Of a DNA stretch of 64,000 nucleotides, positions 1 through 8,490 are shown piece after piece. A program made the translations under genes and the position numbers. The notes under the pieces were generated by a model. The model had not been told where the DNA came from and did not search any database. It saw only the letters and a list, made by a program, of their open reading frames with translations. Positions within the stretch are counted from its first letter, which is position 1. Each line of letters begins with the position of its first letter. The stretch is from UBA10649 sp963700745. Its GTDB lineage: Bacteria > Actinomycetota > Actinomycetes > S36-B12. The stretch is taken from assembly GCA_963700745.1 (NCBI GenBank), contig CAVOYT010000002.1, forward strand, positions 248,001-312,000. The letters run 5' to 3'.

Positions 1-232
1 GCGGCACGGTGATGCAGCGGCGGACGTTGCGCTCGAAGATGCGAGCGGCGTGCAGGGCGCGTCGTTCGTCATGGTGCTCGCTCACCCGTCGCCGCACCGC
101 CCCGGAGGCCAGCACGGCGTCCAGGTAGACGATCCAGCGGCCGCGTTCCTCGATGACGACGCAGTCGGCGGCGAGCGCCTCCTCGACGTACGGGAACGGG
201 GGCGGCTCCCAGTGCGGTGCCTCGGCGCTCAC
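1..232 (-). CDS. Unknown small protein at the end of the hydrogenase operon (cut by window edge)
   Basis: Seventy-seven codons are visible before the window ends, so the C-terminus is missing. It begins at a GTG (232-230) preceded by a strong AAGGAGGAG ribosome site, and the GTGA start overlaps the stop of the maturation protease by 4 bp, so the two are translationally coupled. The visible part is soluble and charged, opening MSAEAPHWEPPPFPYVEEAL and continuing into an Arg-rich helix with two isolated cysteines. I do not recognise a family. Position alone suggests an accessory or maturation role for the hydrogenase. Confidence 0.7.
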   Translation of the reverse strand, partial: MSAEAPHWEPPPFPYVEEALAADCVVIEERGRWIVYLDAVLASGAVRRRVSEHHDERRALHAARIFERNVRRCITVP

Positions 233-699
233 CCCGCTCCTCCTTCGACGAGATCCGAGACCTCAGCCGAGATCTCCTCAACGATCCGATCGACAGAGGC
301 TTGCACACGCGGGCTCAGAGCGTCGCCCGCTTCGAAGGATTCACCCTCGACGAGCCACACGGTGACGTCGTCGGGATAGTCGTCCTTCAGCAGCCACATG
401 GCGAATCCGAGCGCCTGGTCCCACTTGAACCGGTGGAGGTTCCCCTCGGGTGGGGTGAGGTCGCGCAGCTCCTCGCCGGGAACCCGGTGGATGGTGCCCG
501 GCTCGACACCGATCCGGGAGGCGTCGACGACGACGACCCGTCGCGCACCGCGCATGGCGAAGGCGACGTCCATGCCAGCCGTCCCACCGTCGATCAGGCG
601 TACGCCCGGTGGAACTCCGCGCTCCGCCAGGAGTCGGACAAGGATGGGGCCGGCTGCGTCATCCCCGCGGAGCAGGTTGCCGCAGCCGACCACCAGCAC
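229..699 (-). CDS. Hydrogenase maturation protease (peptidase M52, HyaD/HoxM type)
   Basis: This nickel-dependent endopeptidase removes the C-terminal peptide of the hydrogenase large subunit after the NiFe centre is inserted. About 156 residues, normal for M52. The N-terminal signature GCGNLLRGDDAAGP, the VVVDAS...EPGTI segment and a histidine in PEGNLHRFKWDQALG match the metal-binding positions of the family. The start is uncertain: I use GTG at 699, but a CTG at 726 would overlap the large-subunit stop as CTGA, in keeping with the 4-bp overlaps elsewhere in this operon. Directly downstream of the large subunit, whose C-terminal tail is its expected substrate. Confidence 0.88.
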   Translation of the reverse strand: MLVVGCGNLLRGDDAAGPILVRLLAERGVPPGVRLIDGGTAGMDVAFAMRGARRVVVVDASRIGVEPGTIHRVPGEELRDLTPPEGNLHRFKWDQALGFAMWLLKDDYPDDVTVWLVEGESFEAGDALSPRVQASVDRIVEEISAEVSDLVEGGAG

Positions 700-722
700 G
701 TCGGTCGGGGGTGGCGCGTAGA

Positions 723-2328
723 TCAGCCGCCGCCCATCCGGAACTTGGCCAGTTCGCGACCGGTCTTGCCGTCGTAGGCGTGGACCGTGCAGACCAGGCA
801 TGAGTCGTAGCTGTGCGCGACCTGTGCCAGCTCGACGGGGAAGTCGGGATTCTCGACGGGTGCGCCGAGGAACGCCTTCTCCATGGGGCCGTGGTTCTCG
901 TTGCCGTCGCGAGGACCGATGTTCCACGCGGTCGGCGTGATCACCTGGTAGTTGGCGATCTTGCCGTCCTCGAGGACGATCCAGTCCGCCAGCGCACCGC
1001 GGGCGGCCTCCGTGGCTCCGAATCCCTTGCCGGACATCGGTTCCGTCGGCTTGGTGTAGAAGTCCGCGTGCAGGTCGATGTCGTCGAGCCACTTCTTCAC
1101 GCTGCGGAAGTACTTCGGTGCCTCGTGCATGCGGGCGAGCACGCGGGTCAGGACGTTCGCGCCGACGGAGTTGATCATGTCGAACACGAACGGGTCGTAG
1201 TCCTGGTGCGCGGCGGCGTCGGGACGGTTGGCCATCATCTGTCGGGCGAGCGGCCCGACCTCAAGTGGCACGTATCCGAGCGCCGGGGACGTCGTAGCGC
1301 GGGGCCTTGGCCCACGTGTACTTGCCCTGCGCGGCACCCTCGGCCGGGTCGATCGGGTCGGTCACGCCCTCCCACGGGTGCAGCGAGCCGGTCCCACGGA
1401 AGAAGGAATGCGTGATGTCCTCGGTCACACGCGCCTGGTCGAAGTCGTGGTACTCGCCGTTGGCGTAGATGCCGGAGCGGGACTGGAGGGCGGCATTGCG
1501 GCCGTCGACCGTCGGGTTCTGGTAGAGCTCGGGGTCGAGGAACGTGCCGGTGGCGAGGAAGTTCCCGTAGCCCTGGCCGTACTTGTCGAGCCCGATCTCC
1601 ATGCACCACCGGGTGAAGAAGGCGAGGTCGCTGTTGTGCTGCGACTCGTTCTCGTCCATCCAGGCCAGGAAGTCCTGCCAGGTCTTGATCTCCAGGTAGC
1701 GGTCGATCGAGCAGCCGAGCCACTGGCCCTCGAGCCACTCGCGCGCCCAGTGATCGAGGATCGCATGCGAGCGAGTGATGTCGGAGAGGGTCGGGGCGCA
1801 CATCACGCCGCCGGGGATCATGAACGACGAGTGCGGCCACTGCCCGCCGAAGATCGCGTAGACCTCGACCGGAAGCTGCGACAGCACGACGCCGGTCTGG
1901 TAGGCAGTGCCGACGTAGGGCGCGAATCGACGGGCCGCCTCCTCGTACGACGGGGCACCGGCGTACTGCGCGGCCGTCAGGTCCGGGCCCATGATCGCGT
2001 AGAAGTAGCGCGGAATCGACTGCAGCGTCTCGCAGGCCTGGGCGATGTTGCGCACTCGCGTGGCATTGGGCGGGACGTAGGTCGCCCACGCCGTGTCGAG
2101 CGCGTAGCAGGCCTTGTAGAGGTGGCTGCCTCCGCAGATGCCGCAGATGCGCGGCGTCATGATCAGCCCCGCCTGCGGGTCCTTGCCCTTGAGGATGATC
2201 TCGAAGCCGCGGAACATCGCAGCCTCGGTCCAGGCGTCCGTGACGACGCCGTCGGTGATGGTCACCCTGACGTCGAGGTCTCCCTCGACCTGCCCCAGCG
2301 GGCTGACATGAAGGTCCATGGTTGTCAT
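723..2328 (-). CDS. [NiFe]-hydrogenase large subunit, group 1h-like (one frameshift)
   Basis: Catalytic subunit that binds the NiFe(CN)2CO centre and oxidises H2. About 534 residues after correction. The N-terminal nickel motif RICGICGGSH carries Cys62 and Cys65. The C-terminal motif DSCLVCTVH is followed by an 18-residue tail (AYDGKTGRELAKFRMGGG) that the adjacent protease should remove. The start at 2328 has an AGGAG site 9 bases upstream. One extra base near 1285 splits the reading frame; without it YDVP joins ALGYVPLEVGPLARQ. The motif set and the absence of a Tat signal on the partner fit the high-affinity actinobacterial hydrogenases (group 1h, formerly 5), which scavenge atmospheric H2. 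That group assignment is by motif, not by tree. Confidence 0.93.
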
Positions 2329-2362
2329 GTGCGTTGTCTCCTATGAGTTCTCGACAGGTCCG

Positions 2363-3337
2363 TCAGACGACGAACATGTCTTCCTTGGACCACTTGGGGG
2401 CGACTGCGCGGGACAGGCCGGCGAGGGCCATGTACGAGCCGGCATCCATGCCGGCGGGCTCGTCCTTCGGGATGACGCCGGCGACCTTCTGCGTCTTGAA
2501 CACGGTGTCCTTCTCGAGGTCGCCGTGCGGGAAGCCCGGCTCGGTGCAGCCGGTGCAGGGATGACCGGCGCGGGTCTTCGATGACTGCCGGTTCCACAGG
2601 ATCCGGTTGCACGGGGAGTGGGTCATCGGACCGCGGCAGCCGAACTCGTAGAACAGGCAGCCCGTGCGCATCCCCTGGCCGAAGCTCGGTGGATCCTGCT
2701 TGTAGTTGTAGAACTGCACGCGGGTGCAGCCGGTCTGCGTGAACGACGTGAAGAACGTGGTCGGACGCTGCAGGTCGTCGAGGGCGAGGTCGCCGACGCG
2801 GCCGGTGGCCAGCGCGACGAGGATCTGGGAGATCCAGTCCGGGTGCGCCGGGCAGCCGGGGATGTTGATGACGGGAAGCCCCAGCTTGCTGACGAAGTCA
2901 GGGCCGAGATGCCCTCCGCGGACGCCACCGCGATCGAACTGCAGTCCTCGGCTGTCAGAGGGGTTGGGCGGGACGGCAGGCAGCCCGCCCCACGTGGCGC
3001 AGTCGCCGATCGCCACCACGAGCCCGGCCTTGGGCGCGATGTCATCCACCCAGTCCTTCATCGGGCGCTCGGCGAACATGTCGAAGCGACCCGTGCCGTT
3101 CGGGCCCTCGATCACGGTGCCCTCGTACACGAAGATGTCGATCTCCTTCTCGCCCCTCGCGTAGGACCAGAAGAGGTCCTGGGCGGTCTTGCCGATCTCC
3201 ATCGACAGGGTGGGGTGGTAGATGATCTCCAGCCCATAGTCGACGATCAGGTCAACGACGGACGGCTCCGCGGCGTTGATGAACGACATGGTGTTCCCGC
3301 TGCATGCGCCGCCTTGGAACCAGAGCACGGATGTCAC
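2363..3337 (-). CDS. [NiFe]-hydrogenase small subunit, group 1h-like
   Basis: Electron-transfer subunit carrying the Fe-S relay from the active site of the large subunit. 324 residues. Starts at GTG 3337 behind AGGAGG, overlapping the hypB stop as GTGA. There is no Tat signal peptide; the protein opens directly with VTSVLWFQGGACSGNTMSF, so a cytoplasmic or peripherally bound enzyme is expected. At the proximal-cluster site the usual CxGC reads CSGN (Cys12, Asn15), so the second cysteine position is replaced. Further cysteines lie in GCPAHPDW, TGCTRVQFY, TGCLFYEFGC and HPCTGCTEPGFP. No anchoring helix is visible. Thirty-four bases separate it from the large subunit. Confidence 0.93.
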   Translation of the reverse strand: MTSVLWFQGGACSGNTMSFINAAEPSVVDLIVDYGLEIIYHPTLSMEIGKTAQDLFWSYARGEKEIDIFVYEGTVIEGPNGTGRFDMFAERPMKDWVDDIAPKAGLVVAIGDCATWGGLPAVPPNPSDSRGLQFDRGGVRGGHLGPDFVSKLGLPVINIPGCPAHPDWISQILVALATGRVGDLALDDLQRPTTFFTSFTQTGCTRVQFYNYKQDPPSFGQGMRTGCLFYEFGCRGPMTHSPCNRILWNRQSSKTRAGHPCTGCTEPGFPHGDLEKDTVFKTQKVAGVIPKDEPAGMDAGSYMALAGLSRAVAPKWSKEDMFVV

Positions 3338-4026
3338 GGTGCCTCCTGCAGTTGTGATGTGTGATTCGACGTCAACCCGGACGAGAAGCAGATCGAGCAG
3401 GGCGAGGACGCCGTCGCCGGTTCGTGACGACGTCTCCAGGATTGGTGCGGTGGGGTTCACTGCGCGGATCGCGGCCATGGCGGCGTCGCGGTCCCATTCC
3501 ACCGCCGCGGCGATGTCCGTCTTCGTGATGACGACGACATCTGCGGAGTGGAACAACTGTGGGTACTTCACGGGCTTGTCCTCGCCCTCGGTGACGCTGA
3601 GCAGGGCCACGCGGGTGTCCTCGCCAAGGTCGTAGGCGGTCGGGCAGACGAGGTTGCCGACGTTCTCCAGCACGATCAGGTCGAGTGCGGCCAGATCCCA
3701 GCCCTCCAGGTGAGCCGAGATCATGTCGGCCTCCAGGTGGCACATGCTCTCGGTGACGATCTGGCGGACGGTGGCACCGCTGCGGGCCAGCCGCGTGGGC
3801 GTCGTTGTCGGTGGCGCAGTCGCCGACGAGGGCCGCGGCGGCGATCCCGCGATCCATGGCCGCGGAGAGCAGCGACTCCAGAAGCGCGGTCTTCCCGGTG
3901 CCGGGGCTCGACACCCAGTTGGACACCCGGACTCCGGCGTCGGCGAATCGCTGCGCGCAGGGCCACCGCGAGCAGGTCGTTCTTCTCCAGGATGCCCTTG
4001 CGCAGGTCGACGATGCGGGCGGTCAT
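3334..4026 (-). CDS. hypB: Hydrogenase nickel incorporation GTPase HypB (three frameshifts)
   Basis: GTPase that works with HypA to deliver nickel to the large subunit. About 229 residues after removing three extra bases (near 3955, 3798 and 3382). Ordered motifs: N-terminal MTARIVDLRKGILEKND; P-loop SSPGTGKT; GDCATDNDA; the metal-binding ESMCHLEADM; VLENVGNLVCP; ITKTD; and the C-terminal TSSRTGDG. Without the third correction the frame runs straight into the small subunit and looks like a HypB-hydrogenase fusion. With it, HypB stops at TGA 3336-3334, overlapping the next start by 4 bp. The start overlaps the hypA stop as ATGA. There is no poly-His nickel-storage stretch. Confidence 0.9.
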
Positions 4027-4379
4027 GGGGCGCCCACCAGCTCGTCGAGGGTCACGTCGAGGATCTCGAGCTCCTGGCCGCCGATCACGTCGCCGCAGGG
4101 TTCCCCGCAGCCCGGGCAGCGGAAGTCGTGGGCGCTCGGCAGCTCGGCTCGGGCCGCACGTGGGGCAGCGATGACGATCGGGCTGCGCTCGATGACGAGG
4201 GCGCCATCGGCCAATGGGGTGCCCTGCGCCGCGACGTCGTAGGCGAACTCCAGCGCCTGGGGGACGATGCCGGACAGCTCTCCGATGCGCAGCCGCACCT
4301 GCAGCACCCGCGGTGCGGGCGTCGGCAGCGCGTCGACCACCGTGGAGACCACGGCGTGCGCGATGGAGAGCTCGTGCAT
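4023..4379 (-). CDS. hypA: Hydrogenase nickel chaperone HypA (hidden double frameshift)
   Basis: Nickel metallochaperone with a structural zinc site, partner of HypB. 118 residues as read. Starts MHELSIAHAVV, containing the nickel-binding Met-His-Glu, and ends with CPGCG...GGQELEILDV. As read, only one CxxC pair is present, whereas HypA zinc sites use two. The missing CPTCG lies in another frame at about 4150-4170: removing two extra bases near 4170 and one near 4147 restores CPTCGPSELPSAHDFRCPGCG, and the shifts cancel, so the ORF stays open. The gene is therefore probably normal in the organism. It starts 4 bases after the DUF1641 gene and overlaps hypB by 4 bp. Confidence 0.9.
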   Translation of the reverse strand: MHELSIAHAVVSTVVDALPTPAPRVLQVRLRIGELSGIVPQALEFAYDVAAQGTPLADGALVIERSPIVIAAPRAARAELPSAHDFRCPGCGEPCGDVIGGQELEILDVTLDELVGAP

Positions 4380-4383
4380 CGAG

Positions 4384-4916
4384 TCAGCCGCCTTCGCGCT
4401 GGTGCTTGCCGAACACCCGCGCAAACTCGACGAGGAAGGCCAGGGTCTCCTGGACGTCGGGTTCCTTGAGCAGCTTGTTGAGGGCGAAGATGCCGCCGAC
4501 CTCGGCTGCGCTTGCCCCGGGTGCGCTTGTCGGCCTCGAGCGCGGCCTCGCCGAACGTTCCGACGACCTGGACGATCTCGGGTCGCAGGATGGCGGAGTC
4601 GAGCAGGCCCTGGATCGGTGTCGGTACGGGTGGCGAGCGTCTCGGCCACCGGGGCCAGCTCGGCCAGGGCGCTCACGGCCGAGCGCAGCTGCCCGGCCTT
4701 GCCGTCGGTGTCGGACTCCCGCAGCTGGCGGATGCTCTCGTTGATGTTGTCGGTGATCTCGGGTCCGCGCTGAAGCAGCGCCGTGCCCATGGCGGCCAGG
4801 GCGGCCAGGGTCGGGGCGTTGGCGACGATCACCGCCAGCGACTGACGGATCTCCGGATCCGCCAGCATCGCATCGAGGGCGTCGGTATTCGTCGATACGT
4901 CGGGCGTGAGGGTCAC
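4384..4916 (-). CDS. DUF1641-domain protein, first gene of the hydrogenase operon (two frameshifts)
   Basis: About 176 residues after removing extra bases near 4616 and 4510. Helical and soluble. The C-terminal part (IFALNKLLKEPDVQETLAFL) is the DUF1641 signature, a repeat also seen in proteins near formate dehydrogenases and hydrogenases; the N-terminal half carries a related LADPEIRQSLAVIV segment, so two diverged copies may be present. The GTG start at 4916 has GGAGG 6 bases upstream. It opens the operon, immediately before hypA. Its role is unknown; context implies an accessory factor of hydrogenase assembly or electron transfer. Confidence 0.8.
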
Positions 4917-5030
4917 GTCCCACCTCCGGATGGTGAACGGTGACCAAGGACCAACAACACGTTCGCCCGCGGTTGACCTGGTCTTAAGGGCGCATAGTTG
5001 CACCACCGGCGGCGCCGTGCGTGACTTTGT

Positions 5031-5053
5031 GAAAATTCGGGACCAAAGTCCCG
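5031..5053 (-). terminator. Intrinsic terminator downstream of the tmsB-like gene
   Basis: The minus-strand transcript can form a perfect 6-bp stem (CGGGAC / GTCCCG, 5038-5053) with a TTTG loop, followed by AATTTT. It sits just after the stop of the methyltransferase and just before the hydrogenase operon promoter region, so it should separate the two transcription units. The stem is short, but T-rich tails are rare in this GC-rich sequence. Confidence 0.6.
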
Positions 5054-5067
5054 GCGGACCCTGCGGC

Positions 5068-6328
5068 TCAGGCGTAGACGGGAGCTCGGTCGAACCTCGG
5101 CCGCAGCGGCATCCCCGACGACCCGCCCGGACCGAGCTTCACGCCGAGCATCTGGTGCAGCTGGATCATGTTGATGTCGAAGCCCAGCCGCGACGCCGCC
5201 ATGTACAGCCGCCAGACTCGCGCGGTGCCGAGGCCGGCCTCGGCCACCGCCTCGTCCCAGTGGTCCTCGAGGTTCTCGCACCAGTGCTTGAGGGTCAGCG
5301 CGTAGTGCTCGCGCAGGTTCTCCTCGTGCCGGACCTCGAAGCCGGCCGAGTTCATGGCGGTCATGACCTGGCTCGGGCCGGACAGCTCGCCGTCGGGGAA
5401 CACGTAGCGGTTGATGAACGACTTGCGGAAGTGGCTGACCCAGTCGTCGTTCGGCCGCGTGATCGTGTGGTTGAGCATCCGGCCCTCGGGGCGGAGCTTG
5501 TCGTAGAGGAAGGAGAAGTAGGAGGGGTAGTTGGCCCGACCGATGTGCTCGGTGAGCCCGATCGACGAGACGGCGTCGAAGCCTGACTCGGCCACGTTGC
5601 GGTAGTCGCTGAACCGGATCTCCGCCTGGCCGGTCAGTCCCGGCCTGCTCGATCGACTCCTGGCCGTACAGCGCCTGCTGCTCGGACAGGGTCACGCCGA
5701 TGGCCTTGACGCCGTAGTGCTTGACGGCGTGCATGACCATGCCGCCCCAGCCGCAGCCGACGTCGAGCAGGCGCATGCCGGGCTGGAGGTCCGAGCTTGC
5801 GGCAGACGAGATCGAACTTCTCCTCCTGCGCGGTCTCGAGCGAGGCGTCGGCCGTGACGGGAACACCGCGCAGGTGTAGGCCATGGAGGGTCCGAGGACC
5901 CAGGAGTAGAAGCGGTTGCTGACGTCGTAGTGGTGGTGGATCGCCTCCGCGTCCCGGTTCTTCGAGTGACGCCGCCCGTTGAGGGTTCGCTCCTGCGGGG
6001 GCGGCGCTGGCCGGTGGACGGCCTTCGGGCGCGAACTGGCGGACGAGCTTGAGTCGGTCGCTCCACGACACCTGCAGCCAGTCGACGGGGTACAGGCGGC
6101 TCAGGGCGGTGTAGGCGTCGCCGACGATCTCGAGGTCGCCGGACGACGTAGGCCCGTGCCAGCCCGAGCTGGGACGGTGCACTCGCGAGGTACTGCACCG
6201 CGCGCGGGCTGCGGATCTCGAGGACGACGTCGGCGTTGACCGGACCCGCCGTCGATCCGTCGTAGGCGCGGAAGCCCACGCCTCGCTCCGCGGGGACGAC
6301 GATCGGAGAACGCATCAGCCAGTCGCAT
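5068..6328 (-). CDS. tmsB: 10-methyl fatty acid synthase methyltransferase, TmsB/BfaB-like (Cfa family; six frameshift sites)
   Basis: SAM-dependent methyltransferase of the cyclopropane-fatty-acyl-phospholipid synthase family. About 417 residues once extra bases near 6304, 6145, 6005, 5859 (two), 5792 and 5638 are removed. The start at ATG 6328 has GAGGAG upstream, 12 bases after the tmsA-like stop. Visible parts: FRAYDGSTAGP, IHHHYDVSNRFYSWVLGPSM, AYTCAVFP, the SAM site LDVGCGWGGMV, and SSIGLTEHIG. The upstream FAD oxidoreductase makes the pair resemble tmsA-tmsB (bfaA-bfaB), which methylate oleoyl phospholipids to 10-methylstearate. A plain cyclopropane synthase is the alternative. Six broken positions in one gene is the heaviest damage outside 43.5-45.8 kb. 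Confidence 0.85.
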
Positions 6329-6340
6329 CGTGGAAACTCC

Positions 6341-7752
6341 TCACTGCCGCTCGACCACCTTCTCGTACAGGCCCCGCAAACGACCCTCAGGATCGTAGAG
6401 GCTCTTGAGGCGGTCGTACTCGTCTCCGCCGTAGATCTCCCGGAACGCCTCGCGGTCGTAGAAGGCCGTCGAGTACAGCGACTTGCGACCGTCGAGGGTC
6501 GTCACCACCTGCTCGATGCGTCGGTTCATTCGTCCCTCGTCCGGCTGCGACTCCGTCGGGAAGGGGGACGGTCGACCAGAAGCCGACGTTGACGTAGAGC
6601 ACGTCGGGGTCGAACTCGTAGAGCGGCCAGCGGGCGCCGGGGTCGCGCTGCTGCAGCGGGCACACCCACACCGGCTCGATGCCGATCTCACGGTGGAAGA
6701 ACTCGAGGAACTCGGCGAGTCGGTCGACGGGGACCTCGATGTCCTGGACGACGGCCTCGCGCACCGGCCGACCCCGGCGGCGGGCGACGCGGTTCGACAG
6801 GTCGTACCGGCGCTCGAGCGGCGACGAGCTTCCAGTAGACGTCGCTGCGCAGGCGGCTCTTGGGCCACAGGCGACGGATCGACGGGTTCTGCGCTCCGAA
6901 GGCGCGCGAGCACCAGAACCAGTCGGTGTCCCAGCGCCACAGGTAGTCGTGGATGGTGAGTGAATCGAGGGCCCGTGACTGGATGGACCGGTAGTAGATG
7001 CCCATGCCGGTGTAGTCGCTGGGCGTCATCCCGGCCGGGAGCTCGTCGACCATGCTGCCGACCGTGAGGTACTGCTCGTCGGGGCCGAAGACGGTGCCGT
7101 CGAGGAAGTCGACGTGGCGGCCCTCGAACTCTCGCGCGCCGGCGATCTGCGTCATCGCGTCGGCCATGGCCTCGGCCGTGCCGAACCGGACGTGCCGGAG
7201 GAGCACGTATGGCCGGGTGGGCTCGAGCTCGATCTTCAGGCGCAGCGCATAGCCGAGGGAGCCGTAGGAGTTGGGGAACCCGTAGAAGAGGTCGCGGTGC
7301 GGGTCGTCGTCGGCGCCCGTGACGGTGAGGATCTCGCCAGCGCCGGTGAGGATGTCCATCTCCAGGACCGACTCGTGCGGCGTGCCGTTCCGGAAGCTCG
7401 CGCTCTCGATGCCCAGCCCGGTGACGGCGCCGCCGAGCGTGATGGTGCGCAGCTGCGGCACGCACATCGGCATCAGCCCGTAGGGCAGGGTGGCGTCGAC
7501 GAGGTGCTCGTAGGTGGTCATGCCGAGGACCTCGGCCGTCCGCGTCGCCGGATCGACGTGCAGCACGCCGTCGAAGGCGGCGACGTCGAGGCCCGGCGCG
7601 CTGACGGCATCGCGCGGGCGGAAGAGATTCGACGTCCGCTTCGCAAGCCGTATCGGCGACCCGACCGGGATGGCGCGGTACTGCTCGAGCAGCGTGGACT
7701 GCAGATCGAGGTAGCTCGCCTGCCACGCCGCATCCTGGTCGGTCACCGTCAC
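6341..7752 (-). CDS. tmsA: FAD-binding oxidoreductase, TmsA/BfaA-like (two frameshifts)
   Basis: About 469 residues after removing extra bases near 6820 and 6560. It has an FAD_binding_4 (PP-loop) N-terminal half: VDPATRTAEVLGMTTYEHLV, GGAVTGLGIES and FYGFPNSYGSLGYALRLK. The C-terminal substrate half ends REIYGGDEYDRLKSLYDPEG. In the 10-methylstearate pathway this protein reduces the 10-methylene intermediate made by TmsB. It is the first gene of the pair. GTG 7752 is chosen because family similarity begins there; its ribosome site is weak. Assignment to the tms function rests on the gene pair. Confidence 0.83.
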
Positions 7753-7832
7753 GGGGGTACACGCTAGCCAACCGAGTCGGACGGGTGGCGGGCATGGCGA
7801 CCGTCCCGCCATCCGTAGGTGACAATGTGCGG

Positions 7833-8486
7833 GTGAGCCAACCCGACCGGACCCCCGCGCCCATGGAGTACATCGACGCCGGCGGGGCTCCCGCAGCTCC
7901 CTCGTCGCAACGGCCACGGCGCCGCTGGGTGCCCTACGTGGCCGGAGCCGTCGCCTTCCTCATCGTGCTCGTGGGGCTGGGCCTGGTCGTCGGCGACTGG
8001 GCGGCGCGCAACATCGAGATGCGGGCCCTGATCACGCAGGTCGAGTCATCCGAGGCGGCGATGGGGGACCTGCAGTCGAACGTGCAGTCGATCTTCGCCG
8101 AGTACGAGGGCACGAGCCCGCTGAGCCCAGAGGACCGAGCCGCGCTCGAGGCCAAGCTGAAGGCGGCCGCCGCCGAGGGCCGGGACGCCATCGCGAAGGC
8201 CGGCGACGGCGTGGCCGGCGTGCGCTGGCTGGCGTGGCACCGCGACGTCCGCGACGCCCAGGACGCCTACCTCGCGCACAACCGCGCCTGGCAGGAGTAC
8301 CTCGGCCGGGCCGCGGAGGACCCGGCTGAGTTCGGACGCCCGCAGGATGCGGTGAACGACACCTTCATGGCTGCCGAGGACCCGGTCAGGTCGGCGCTGC
8401 CTGCCCCCGTCATGTTCGACCTGCTCCAGCGGGTGGACGTGATCTTCGCCCCGCCCGAGAGCAGCGGGCCGGGCCAGCAGGCCTGA
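7833..8486 (+). CDS. Membrane-anchored protein of unknown function
   Basis: 217 residues from GTG 7833. After a short Pro/Arg-rich cytoplasmic stretch there is one membrane segment (VPYVAGAVAFLIVLVGLGLV, about residues 33-52). An extracellular helical domain rich in Ala, Glu and Asp follows (RALITQVESSEAAMGDLQSN..., then an AAAAEGRDAIAKAGDGV region likely to be coiled coil) and ends in PPESSGPGQQA. No enzyme motif is visible and I do not recognise the family. It is divergent from tmsA, and its stop is 4 bases from the convergent MMPL gene. Confidence 0.75.
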   Translation: MSQPDRTPAPMEYIDAGGAPAAPSSQRPRRRWVPYVAGAVAFLIVLVGLGLVVGDWAARNIEMRALITQVESSEAAMGDLQSNVQSIFAEYEGTSPLSPEDRAALEAKLKAAAAEGRDAIAKAGDGVAGVRWLAWHRDVRDAQDAYLAHNRAWQEYLGRAAEDPAEFGRPQDAVNDTFMAAEDPVRSALPAPVMFDLLQRVDVIFAPPESSGPGQQA

Positions 8487-8490
8487 CCAG

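Noticed and set aside
2363..3745. HypB apparently fused in frame to the hydrogenase small subunit
   Set aside because: Removing one extra base near 3382 gives HypB its own stop overlapping the small-subunit GTG by 4 bp, with a ribosome site directly before it.
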